DNA of 64,000 nt, taken from contig NZ_CP009268.1 in the NCBI RefSeq assembly GCF_000807255.1, positions 4,246,384 through 4,310,383 of the forward strand. The letters run 5' to 3'. The DNA is from Clostridium pasteurianum DSM 525 = ATCC 6013 (lineage in GTDB: Bacteria > Bacillota > Clostridia > Clostridiales > Clostridiaceae). The position numbers and the translations under genes are program-made. This document shows positions 35,273 through 43,883 of this stretch, piece by piece. The notes under the pieces were generated by a model that saw only the letters and a program-made list of their open reading frames with translations, did not search any database and was not told the DNA's origin. The first letter of the stretch is position 1. Every line of letters begins with the position of its first letter.

Positions 35273-35662
35273 TTATTTCTTTTTTAATTGCTCTAAAACA
35301 TTTAATAATTTTGGTGGATATGGCACTCCTGTTTTCCCTACATTCTCTAAAATAGAAATACCCTCATTTGCTATATAAAAATAACAAACAAGGGAACGAA
35401 AAACCCATACATTATTATTTATTAATCTATCTAATAAGACAGCAACTATAATTACTATTAAAATAGACGCTTTTTTAGCTATACCTTTATATCCAATTTT
35501 ACTATTAAGCTTATTTTGATATGCTGCTCCTACAAGCCCAGTTATATAGTCTATGCCCATAAATAAAATTAAGACAATTAAAGGAGTGTCCCACCCACCG
35601 AAAATATACGTACATGCACCTCCTATCCCTGCTGCTATACCGTTAAATATACGTCTTTTCAT
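35273..35662 (-). CDS. Phage holin, TcdE/Phage_holin_4-type
   Basis: A 129-residue protein with about three hydrophobic segments (about residues 7-25, 28-48 and 65-85) and a charged C-terminus, matching the toxin secretion/phage lysis holin family (Phage_holin_4_1). The FMGIDYITGLVGA and GYKGIAKKASILIV stretches are characteristic. It lies between the tail fibre and the endolysin genes. It makes the pores that release the endolysin. Confidence 0.88.
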   Translation of the reverse strand: MKRRIFNGIAAGIGGACTYIFGGWDTPLIVLILFMGIDYITGLVGAAYQNKLNSKIGYKGIAKKASILIVIIVAVLLDRLINNNVWVFRSLVCYFYIANEGISILENVGKTGVPYPPKLLNVLEQLKKK

Positions 35663-35704
35663 AATAACCTCCCTAACTTTCTATATAATAAAAGCACCCT
35701 AAAA

Positions 35705-38700
35705 TTAGGATGCTTGATTAGCTTTTAATTCTGCAATTTCTTGTTTTAATTCATTAATCTGTGCTGATAATTCCTGTATAGACTTAGTCAAATAAGGAAT
35801 AATGGTTGGAACATTAGGCTGTTTTCTAGTACTACCATCTGGTTGTGGTATTGTTATAACCCAATTAGAATTTATCCTTTCTAAGCCCTGTGAAGTAAAT
35901 CCCAATGCTTGAAATTTATTATCTGTTTTCCAATAAAACTCCATGTGGTCAATCATATTGATTCTAGTTAGTGCGTTTTCAGTGCTGCCATTTATATTGT
36001 ACTTTAATGATTCATCTGAGGAATAAATACTAATTCCATAGTTATCCCCATTATCTGCCGATATATTAACATAACTATAGTCGGAAGGCATACTAAACGA
36101 GGTTAATTTAGTGGATGTTGGATATATATGCTGTCCATCCATATTTTTTATATTATTAGCATAAATTGTACCACTTGAGCAATCTATAACAGCTTTTCCT
36201 GTAACAGTACCGTCGTTCGTGAATCTAACTTCCTTACACTGCATTAATAATGAACCGGTTCTATTAGATCCACTGTTTCCCTCTACAGCTAATATTCTAG
36301 AATCATAGTCATTGTTATTACCACTTGAATGGAAATCTATATATGGCGTATTATCTTTTGTTGTATCTCCCATTTCTAATCCAGCATTAGAATTACCATC
36401 GAATCTAAAACCAAATACTGCATGGTTGCTGGAATCAACAAGTTTAAAATAACCATTACGCATTGTTAAATCTCCAGTAGATGAATCAACCCATAGCACA
36501 TTAATATTACTAGCGTTTTTTATTTGTAAGTTACCATTCTTAATAGTAAACATACCAGTAGCACCGTTGAAAGCTGTTTGGACCTCACCTGCACTTTGTT
36601 TTATAGTAGATTTAACGCCATCCACATCTACTTTACTTGTAATAGATGTAGATAGTTGGGTTATAGAACTTTCAGCCGTACTTATTCTGGAATCTAATCC
36701 ATTTATATCAGTAATATCTACCATTTCTAAATCATCATATCGTATCCAACCTGTGGTTAAGTCGCTATTTATACTTAGTGTAATTCTATAAACTCCACCG
36801 GGAACAGTCCATTCTATACTTTTCTTAGTCCAGCTTGTAGCGTTAGTACCCAGCGCTATTGTAGTAGCTAATGATCCATCCGAAGCTTTACCAATTCTTA
36901 ATTTTTGGTTATTATCTGTTCCATTATTATCAGAACTTGTTGAGTACCAAAGTGATATTCTGTATTTTCGTCCAGGGAAAACAACTATAGGATTTTTTAA
37001 GGTTTTTGAGCCTCCACTATTTTGAAATCTAATACAATGTACTCCTGAATGACCATCATCCACAAGCTGACCGCCACTACCCCAGCCAACTCCACCATTT
37101 TCAAAACTACCATCTGGAATCAAGTTCATACCTTGGATAGCTCCTACAGCATTATCAATATCCGTCTGTGTGACCTTAGTTGTTATTTGTCCTTGCAGTA
37201 CAGAAATACTGCTTTCTGCTGTACTTAATCTTGATGTTAAGGAAGTTACATTACTATTAGTGGTGTTCAGAGAACTCTGACTGGCTTTAGAGTTAACATT
37301 ACTATTTATTGTTGTAACCGTACTATTGAAAGTGCTAGTTTCAACTTTAAGAGTTATCTGATTTTTTAATTGAGTAATATCAGAAGTTGCAGTACTTAAG
37401 CTTGTTTGCATAGTAGATATAGTGCCATTAACTGTATCTATCTTGCCATCAGTGTAAGATAAAATATCTTCTAAAGCTGGCTTCCAGGCTGTTACTTTCT
37501 CACCTTCTTCTAACTGTAACATAGTAAAGGCCGCTGTGCCTGATGTACTTCCGTTATTGTCTAATCTTATACAGCACCCAACTTCATCACTGGCTGTTGT
37601 AAAAGTTAAAGTTTTTCTAGTCCATCCAGCACTACTCAAACCCTGTATATTATGATTATAAGTATATCCATAAGTATCAACTTGACTAGAAGTTTGACCA
37701 AGCACAAACACATCAATGGTGTGGTCATTTCCACTTAGATTATGTGTATAGTAGAAACTTAGAGTGTATTTTGTATTTGGCTTCAATTTAATTCCAGTTT
37801 GCCATATATACTTTTCAGATGCAGTAGTATTATTTAATAGTATACATTTCTTATTATATACAGATGGAGTAGAAGGACCATAAGTAGCAGATACACTTAA
37901 GCCACTTGATGCATTTGTCCAGTAATTTAAATTACTACTAAAATCACTATTTTTTATCAAATTATTACTACCAATATTCAGATTATTTATTGAATTATTT
38001 ATGTCTGTTTGAGTTACCTTAGTAGTAATACTGTTATTTAATATGCTTATGGAGCTTTCTGCTGTAGTCAATCTACTACTTATGGAATTTACATTACTAT
38101 TTGTGGTATCTAATGAACTTTGATTAGCTTTATTGGCAATACTACTATTTAATGTAGACACACTATTATTAAAAGTACTTGTTGAGACTTTTAAAGCAAT
38201 GCTATCTTGTAACTGTGTAATGGAACTTTCAGCCGTACTTATTCTGGAATCTAATCCATTTATATCAGTGATATCAACCATTTCTAGATCATCATAGCGT
38301 ATCCATCCAGTTGTTAAATCAGTTCCTATACTTACGCTTATCTCATAAATATCGCTCGGCATAGTCCATTCTATACTTTTCTTAGTCCAGCTTGTAGCGT
38401 TAGTACCCAGCGCTATTGTAGTAGCTAATGATCCATCCGAAGCTTTACCAATTCTTAATTTTTGGTTATTATCTGTTCCATTATTATCAGAACTTGTTGA
38501 GTACCAAAGTGATATTCTGTATTTTCGTCCAGGGAAAACAACTATAGGATTTTTTAAGGTTTTTGAGCCTCCACTATTTTGAAATCTAATACAATGTACT
38601 CCTGAGTGGCCATCATCCACAAGCTGACCGCCACTACCCCATCCAACTCCACCATTTTCAAAACTACCATCTGGAATCAAGTTCATACCTTGGATAGCTC

Positions 38701-41700
38701 CTACAGCATTATCAATTTCAGCTTGTGTAACTTTGCTGGTAATAGAATCCTGCAATACAGTAATAGAACTGCTGTGGCTATTAAGCTTATTATTTATAGA
38801 AGTTATATTGGTATCATTAGTTGTTTTATAACTATTGAAAGTAGTGCTGTCTAATTTTAAAGCTATACTACTGGTAAGTGAACTTATGCTAGAAGTATGA
38901 GAGCTTATAGTTGAACCCTGGGAACTCACTGTACTTTGTACACTAGTTACAGTAGAACTTAAACCACTTAAAGTCTGGGATAAAGTAGAAACTGTACTCG
39001 AAGTAGCATAAGTAGTACTTGCATCTGCTTTCTTTAAATAAGTTGTCTGTACATTGCTTATAGTTGAACTTAAGCTGTCTACAGTCTGGCTTAAAGTCGA
39101 TACACTGGTATTCGTTGAAGTAATTTGACCTTGCACATCTTCTGGCGCTGGTGACCAATCTGTAGCCTTATTACCAATTTCGCATTTTAATTTAAAGAAT
39201 AAATCTACATAATTAAAAGCCTTCCCTAAAAAAACTCTTATAGTATTATCTACTGCTGTAGCTGTAAATACTAAAGATATCTTTGTCCATGTAGTAGAAT
39301 TGGAATTGGTAAATTGCGAAGATTTATTTAAATTAGTTCCATAAGTGCATAGTGAAACCCCTGAATTATAGGGCGATTTAATCCATATACTTGCTATATA
39401 GGATTTTCCAACTTCCAGATTATCAAAAGTATATATCCACTGTATATCAGTTGCATCTGAATAATCCGAGTAGTTCTCAGGACTTCTAAACTTCCATGCA
39501 TCGTTGGTGATGTCATAAGTTACCGCAGCACCAGAACCAAAGGTACTGTATATCTTCCATGCACTTGTATAATTACTACCTCCATTACTATTTTTAATAA
39601 GATTTCTTCCACCAACTTGTATATTATCAACATTTGTCTGTACATTGCTTATGGTAGAACTTAAACTATTAACCGTTTGAGATAAACTACTTACACTGGT
39701 ATTTGTAGCATAAGTAGTTGAAGCATCTGCCTTTTTTAAATAATCAGATTTAACACTGGTTATACTAGAAGATAAACTATCTACAGTTTGACTTAATGTA
39801 CTTACTGTATTATTTACAGAAGTTACATTATTATTTGTGGTGTCAATTGAAGATGATAAACTTCCAACTGTAGATGTTATTCCATTTACAGTTTGAGTTA
39901 GTGTGGAATAATTACTATTTATAGTAGTTATCTGTCCCTGAGTATCTTCTGGAGCTGGCGACCAATCTGTTGCTTTGTCTCCTAATTCTACTTTTACTAT
40001 ATCAACATAATAGTTTAAGGTCTTTGTAACTCCATTTAATATACAAATCCTATGGGATGTTTCTTTTGCAACAAAAGACAAAACTAATTTAGTCCAAATA
40101 TTTGCTTCAAGAGTTCTGCTGTAAGATGTTACAGTGTCCCAATTTGAAGTATTTATTATTCTAAAATTAACATTATCATTTGTTGTACATTTTACCCATA
40201 ATGATGCAGTGTATTTAATTCCAATAATCAACTTAGAACATATAATACTACCACCACTAGAATTACTACTTTCTGCTGAAATTATTTTTAGGCATTTACT
40301 ATCTAGGTAACTATCTTCCGATGTAATACTGACTACTGCTCCATTAACATTACCTATTAAAGCTGTACCCAGTTCAAAATTACTATCTTTCAATAAATTA
40401 GTTCCACCCACCTGTAAATTATCAACTGCTGTAGTTATATCTGTCTGCCATATTTTATTAGTAATTTGTCCCTGAATAGCACTAATAGAAGTACCTTGGC
40501 TGCTTACAGTATTAGAAGTAGTTGTTACAGTAGATTTTAAATTAGTGAAAGCAATATCTAAAGTTTGTGCTTCTGTATCAAGCTTAATTTTACTAGCCTT
40601 CATAAGAGTTGTAGCCCCATTAATCTGACTAATCAAACTTTCCTTTTCAATCTTCCCACCATTAATGTTTGCACCTACTGCTACATTGCTGTCATCTATA
40701 GCCCCTGTAGTTATTCCAGCATGAGTTACTCCATCTACTCCAAATAATACAGTATTTCCATCTGTACCCCTTATAAGCAAATTATAATCTGTACCATTCT
40801 TTCCTAGAGAGATTCTTTCTTTGCCATTTGAATCCCAAACATGAAGGGTATTATCCTGTATTTTAAGGTTTCCACTATCACTCTTTACTACAAATTTAGT
40901 AGTTGAAATATTCCCCGCTAATAACTTACTTACACTTAGGTTTGCTATCATTGCATCACCTATAGCACCATTTGCTATAACTGCATTCCCCACTCCTATA
41001 GCTCCTACCGCCATATTTGCACTGGTTATGTTTCCGGCAACAAGTTCTTGTATATCTGCCACATCTGCGGTCAGATTAGTTATATTGGCATTAGTTACAT
41101 TTAGGTTCGTTATGGTAGCACTATTTGCTTCAAGATTACCAATTCTTGCTGTAGCTGCAGTAAGGTCAGAAATGTTAGCCTTGCCAGCTTGTAGGTCTTC
41201 AATAGTTGCATTAACTGCAGTAATATTCTCTGCATTTAAATTAACAGTGCTTATAGTATCAGAAAGCTGTGTTTGAATACTCGCCGCTGTAGCTTCTAAG
41301 GTAGTAATTTTTGCATTTGTGGCAGTTAGGTCTGTTATGTTGGCTTTATCTGCGTGCAAATTTACAATATCAGCATTGATAGCAGTTAAATCAGTTATTT
41401 TAGCGCTTGTAGCTTCTAAAGTTCCTATCCTTGCATTTGTAGCATTTAAATCTACTATAGTTGCAGAAGTAGCATATAAATTATCAATCCTCGCATTTGT
41501 AGCTGTTAAGTTCTCAATAGTAGCTGTATTGGCAATCAGATAATTTATATTGGCCTGTTCTACTACCATTCTATCTACGGTATTTTTTAAAGTACCGCTA
41601 GAACTAAATTCCTGTGCTGTTTCAGTTTTACCTACAGCAGAACAACTCCCAGATATAGAACCAGTATAATTAATACTGTTGGACATAACTAAAGTGTTAT

Positions 41701-42607
41701 AAACATTGTTCTCTATATCAGTTATAGTAATTTTATCTCCTGCTTGTAATGCTGGATTACCTACCCAGTCCATACTATAAGGCATGTAGGATAAATTCTT
41801 AAGCACGTTGTAAATACTGTTTAATTGTGCTTGTGTCATTATAGGATTTTCAAACTGTATTTCATTGCCGCTAGATCCTGCGGTTAATATGTTATCAACG
41901 GCATTACCCTCGGCATCTTTCTTTTGGCCAGCTTTACAGGATAATCTACCTATAGTAAATGGTTTTTCATTAGTAGTTAGGGAAAAATAATTATCACCTG
42001 AAACAGAAAATCCACTATCTGCATAAGATATTATCTCCAGTTTTCCTTCTCTGTTAAATCTAGCAAATCCACCTAAAAAAGAAGCTATAAATCCAATAGC
42101 TTCCCTATAGGTATATCCTTCTATTTTATTTATTTGTGTACTTGAAAGAGTAGTGGCAAGTGTTACACCTGCTTTTGTGCATATTTCCTGTGCCACTGAA
42201 TTAATACTATTAGGATAGCTTAAATTGCTAAAATAAGCCTTTTCAAGCTTAATCATATTGTCAAAGCAAGTTATTTTAACAGTGTTTTTTTCCTTGTCTA
42301 TATCATCTACTGTAAATTTACCAAGGGGCACATCTTCATATGCTCCATTAACCAATAAACTTATTGCAGCAGTTACCGGAGCATTTTCTATAATAAGACT
42401 ACCTGGAGGATTAGCAATAGTAACCTCTAATTTAGAACTACCAACTCCACCAAGCATAAAAGTTTCATCTGGATTAACATTTTCCTCTAAATCTATAGAA
42501 ATTATATTATCATCTGTAAAGGCAGTATCTCTTATGGTAACAGTACTTTTAAAAGCTCTTCCACTTTGTTTTATTAAATTTAAAAAGTTATTTGAAACAT
42601 TATACAT
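35705..42607 (-). CDS. Giant phage tail fibre with carbohydrate-binding-like modules and S74 chaperone
   Basis: A 2300-residue structural protein. Residues 1 to about 330 resemble phage tail-hub/minor structural proteins. About 345-525 is an 11- to 14-residue repetitive region (TATNARIDNLYA-like) expected to form a triple coiled coil. Then five modules starting N-L-I/L-x-N/D-x (about 737, 1002, 1311, 1547 and 1830) look like galactose-binding-fold carbohydrate modules, separated by Ser/Thr-rich STLSQTVxSLSS coiled stretches. Two of them are almost identical. Near residue 2195 SDESLK begins a Peptidase_S74 intramolecular chaperone with the Ser-Lys pair for self-cleavage. It should bind host surface sugars. 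Confidence 0.88.
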   Translation of the reverse strand: MYNVSNNFLNLIKQSGRAFKSTVTIRDTAFTDDNIISIDLEENVNPDETFMLGGVGSSKLEVTIANPPGSLIIENAPVTAAISLLVNGAYEDVPLGKFTVDDIDKEKNTVKITCFDNMIKLEKAYFSNLSYPNSINSVAQEICTKAGVTLATTLSSTQINKIEGYTYREAIGFIASFLGGFARFNREGKLEIISYADSGFSVSGDNYFSLTTNEKPFTIGRLSCKAGQKKDAEGNAVDNILTAGSSGNEIQFENPIMTQAQLNSIYNVLKNLSYMPYSMDWVGNPALQAGDKITITDIENNVYNTLVMSNSINYTGSISGSCSAVGKTETAQEFSSSGTLKNTVDRMVVEQANINYLIANTATIENLTATNARIDNLYATSATIVDLNATNARIGTLEATSAKITDLTAINADIVNLHADKANITDLTATNAKITTLEATAASIQTQLSDTISTVNLNAENITAVNATIEDLQAGKANISDLTAATARIGNLEANSATITNLNVTNANITNLTADVADIQELVAGNITSANMAVGAIGVGNAVIANGAIGDAMIANLSVSKLLAGNISTTKFVVKSDSGNLKIQDNTLHVWDSNGKERISLGKNGTDYNLLIRGTDGNTVLFGVDGVTHAGITTGAIDDSNVAVGANINGGKIEKESLISQINGATTLMKASKIKLDTEAQTLDIAFTNLKSTVTTTSNTVSSQGTSISAIQGQITNKIWQTDITTAVDNLQVGGTNLLKDSNFELGTALIGNVNGAVVSITSEDSYLDSKCLKIISAESSNSSGGSIICSKLIIGIKYTASLWVKCTTNDNVNFRIINTSNWDTVTSYSRTLEANIWTKLVLSFVAKETSHRICILNGVTKTLNYYVDIVKVELGDKATDWSPAPEDTQGQITTINSNYSTLTQTVNGITSTVGSLSSSIDTTNNNVTSVNNTVSTLSQTVDSLSSSITSVKSDYLKKADASTTYATNTSVSSLSQTVNSLSSTISNVQTNVDNIQVGGRNLIKNSNGGSNYTSAWKIYSTFGSGAAVTYDITNDAWKFRSPENYSDYSDATDIQWIYTFDNLEVGKSYIASIWIKSPYNSGVSLCTYGTNLNKSSQFTNSNSTTWTKISLVFTATAVDNTIRVFLGKAFNYVDLFFKLKCEIGNKATDWSPAPEDVQGQITSTNTSVSTLSQTVDSLSSTISNVQTTYLKKADASTTYATSSTVSTLSQTLSGLSSTVTSVQSTVSSQGSTISSHTSSISSLTSSIALKLDSTTFNSYKTTNDTNITSINNKLNSHSSSITVLQDSITSKVTQAEIDNAVGAIQGMNLIPDGSFENGGVGWGSGGQLVDDGHSGVHCIRFQNSGGSKTLKNPIVVFPGRKYRISLWYSTSSDNNGTDNNQKLRIGKASDGSLATTIALGTNATSWTKKSIEWTMPSDIYEISVSIGTDLTTGWIRYDDLEMVDITDINGLDSRISTAESSITQLQDSIALKVSTSTFNNSVSTLNSSIANKANQSSLDTTNSNVNSISSRLTTAESSISILNNSITTKVTQTDINNSINNLNIGSNNLIKNSDFSSNLNYWTNASSGLSVSATYGPSTPSVYNKKCILLNNTTASEKYIWQTGIKLKPNTKYTLSFYYTHNLSGNDHTIDVFVLGQTSSQVDTYGYTYNHNIQGLSSAGWTRKTLTFTTASDEVGCCIRLDNNGSTSGTAAFTMLQLEEGEKVTAWKPALEDILSYTDGKIDTVNGTISTMQTSLSTATSDITQLKNQITLKVETSTFNSTVTTINSNVNSKASQSSLNTTNSNVTSLTSRLSTAESSISVLQGQITTKVTQTDIDNAVGAIQGMNLIPDGSFENGGVGWGSGGQLVDDGHSGVHCIRFQNSGGSKTLKNPIVVFPGRKYRISLWYSTSSDNNGTDNNQKLRIGKASDGSLATTIALGTNATSWTKKSIEWTVPGGVYRITLSINSDLTTGWIRYDDLEMVDITDINGLDSRISTAESSITQLSTSITSKVDVDGVKSTIKQSAGEVQTAFNGATGMFTIKNGNLQIKNASNINVLWVDSSTGDLTMRNGYFKLVDSSNHAVFGFRFDGNSNAGLEMGDTTKDNTPYIDFHSSGNNNDYDSRILAVEGNSGSNRTGSLLMQCKEVRFTNDGTVTGKAVIDCSSGTIYANNIKNMDGQHIYPTSTKLTSFSMPSDYSYVNISADNGDNYGISIYSSDESLKYNINGSTENALTRINMIDHMEFYWKTDNKFQALGFTSQGLERINSNWVITIPQPDGSTRKQPNVPTIIPYLTKSIQELSAQINELKQEIAELKANQAS
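36660..37162 (-). repeat. Tail-fibre internal repeat, copy A
   Basis: About 500 bases nearly identical to 38217-38719 at a constant offset of 1557 bases (519 codons); the central 330 bases differ at only a few positions. Encodes the module beginning NLIPDGSFEN. Indicates a recent in-frame duplication. Confidence 0.9.
38217..38719 (-). repeat. Tail-fibre internal repeat, copy B
   Basis: Partner of 36660-37162. Differences cluster in the segment encoding the end of the module (about 38310-38365). Confidence 0.9.
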
Positions 42608-42633
42608 CTAGCTTACACCTCCAAAAGTGAGGT

Positions 42634-43011
42634 TTATTTATCATCTATCATATAGTCAATGACTTGTAACTCTGCCGCTGATATATTAAAACCATTAAGC
42701 TCATCTATGGAAAATTTATGAATATCAATTTCATTTTCTATATCTAACAAAGCTTTTATATCCTTATCCCAGCTATCTTTATCCTTAAATTTAATTTGTC
42801 CTTTTTCATCTGCAACTACTTTTCCCTGTTCATCTTTTTCACCATATTTTTCTATTAACTTTTGTCTTTCTTTATCATAAATCTTAAGCTCAGATTCTAT
42901 CTTACTTATATTTTTGCTTATAGCATAGCTTACCTTTACAGGGAGCTGTTTCTGTGCTACTCCACCTAATTTTTGTATATCTTCTAACAATTTTTGATTG
43001 CTTATTTTCAT
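42634..43011 (-). CDS. Phage protein, DUF1617-like
   Basis: A 125-residue, highly charged, helical protein starting KISNQKLLEDIQKLGGVA. The opening and the position between tape-measure and fibre genes resemble DUF1617-type phage proteins, a resemblance judged by eye. No membrane segment or enzyme motif. It may be a tail assembly accessory. It directly precedes the tail fibre gene. Confidence 0.6.
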   Translation of the reverse strand: MKISNQKLLEDIQKLGGVAQKQLPVKVSYAISKNISKIESELKIYDKERQKLIEKYGEKDEQGKVVADEKGQIKFKDKDSWDKDIKALLDIENEIDIHKFSIDELNGFNISAAELQVIDYMIDDK

Positions 43012-43076
43012 TTTAAAACCATCCTTTTAATTTATATATTTAAAATAGAAAAGAGCCTATCTCTAAGCTCTTTTAA

Positions 43077-43346
43077 TTAACCAAATATAACATATCCTAA
43101 TGCTTTAGCCTTTGCTTTTACTGCTGTTTCAAACTGCGTATACTGCTCTGCTACAGTTTCACCTGCTGCATTCACTGCACCTTCTGCTGTTAATAGTGCC
43201 TTATTATAGGTATTAACATTAATAGAAAGATTCATGTTGCTAGAATCTAAGCTATTTACACTTAAATTAGCTACCACTGTATCGTTGTTATTAGCATCCT
43301 TCACTGTTATGTTTGCACTTAAATTTACTGTTTCATTAATCATCAT
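43077..43346 (-). CDS. Small phage tail-region protein, unknown
   Basis: An 89-residue protein rich in Asn, Val, Ser and Ala (NETVNLSANITVKDANNND), predicted beta-rich at the start and helical at the end, without Cys or membrane segments. A good AAAGG-type site precedes it. Not recognised. Its place between the tape measure and fibre suggests a minor tail component. Confidence 0.65.
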   Translation of the reverse strand: MMINETVNLSANITVKDANNNDTVVANLSVNSLDSSNMNLSINVNTYNKALLTAEGAVNAAGETVAEQYTQFETAVKAKAKALGYVIFG

Positions 43347-43393
43347 TTAAAATCACCTTTCCCTTTTATTATTTTTTTCTATTAAAAAAGAGC

Positions 43394-43507
43394 CTAACCA
43401 TCTATATTTTCTATTTGGCTAGTATCTATTGTGCCACTTGTAATTCTGTCTGTAGATGCAGACAAATCACATATTGGTGCATTACTATATATTTAATTTT
43501 TCTATCA
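43394..43507 (-). pseudogene. Frameshifted small phage ORF
   Basis: GGAGG seven bases before an ATG at 43507 starts MIEKLNI, then TAG. In the +1 frame the sequence continues as YSNAPICDLSASTDRITSG...ENIDG to a stop at 43394, giving a coherent product of about 38 residues if one base is restored. Either a degraded small gene or an uncharacterised frameshift. Confidence 0.4.
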
Positions 43508-43525
43508 TAATCTTACCTCCTTAAT

Positions 43526-43873
43526 CTACACTTCTATTAAATCCATTTTTAAACCTAACCATGTTTCATTACTAAAATCATATGCAGGTGCGGTTCTATC
43601 TCCAGCATAAAACGTCCTCGTCTGGTCATTGCCTGTGTATGGATCCGGATAAGTTACAGGAACACCTACTGGATTTACAGCTTGCAATATTACTTTTATC
43701 TCTGAGCTTTTTAAAGGACCCCATTCGCATTCAAGTTTTCTCATTTGCCTTATTCTGTCACGCATAAGAACACCTTTAGCGTTTCTATTACTCTTATCAC
43801 TATCAAGGTCAATTAAATTTACTTGAAATGATTTAGGAGCAGCAACCGCCGCTCCTCCAATTAATAAAGCCAT
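43526..43873 (-). CDS. Phage tail protein, DUF6711-like
   Basis: A 115-residue protein directly downstream of the tape measure gene. It shows MRDRIRQMRKLECEWGPL followed by a beta-rich part with TYPDPYTGNDQTRTFYAGDR, a pattern I associate with DUF6711-type phage proteins that follow the tape measure. A distal tail or tail-tip assembly role is likely from position only. Confidence 0.6.
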   Translation of the reverse strand: MALLIGGAAVAAPKSFQVNLIDLDSDKSNRNAKGVLMRDRIRQMRKLECEWGPLKSSEIKVILQAVNPVGVPVTYPDPYTGNDQTRTFYAGDRTAPAYDFSNETWLGLKMDLIEV

Positions 43874-43883
43874 GTCACCACTC

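Noticed and set aside
38943-39158. Small minus-strand frame inside the tail fibre gene
   Set aside because: Out-of-frame reading of Ser/Thr-rich repetitive fibre codons without start signals.
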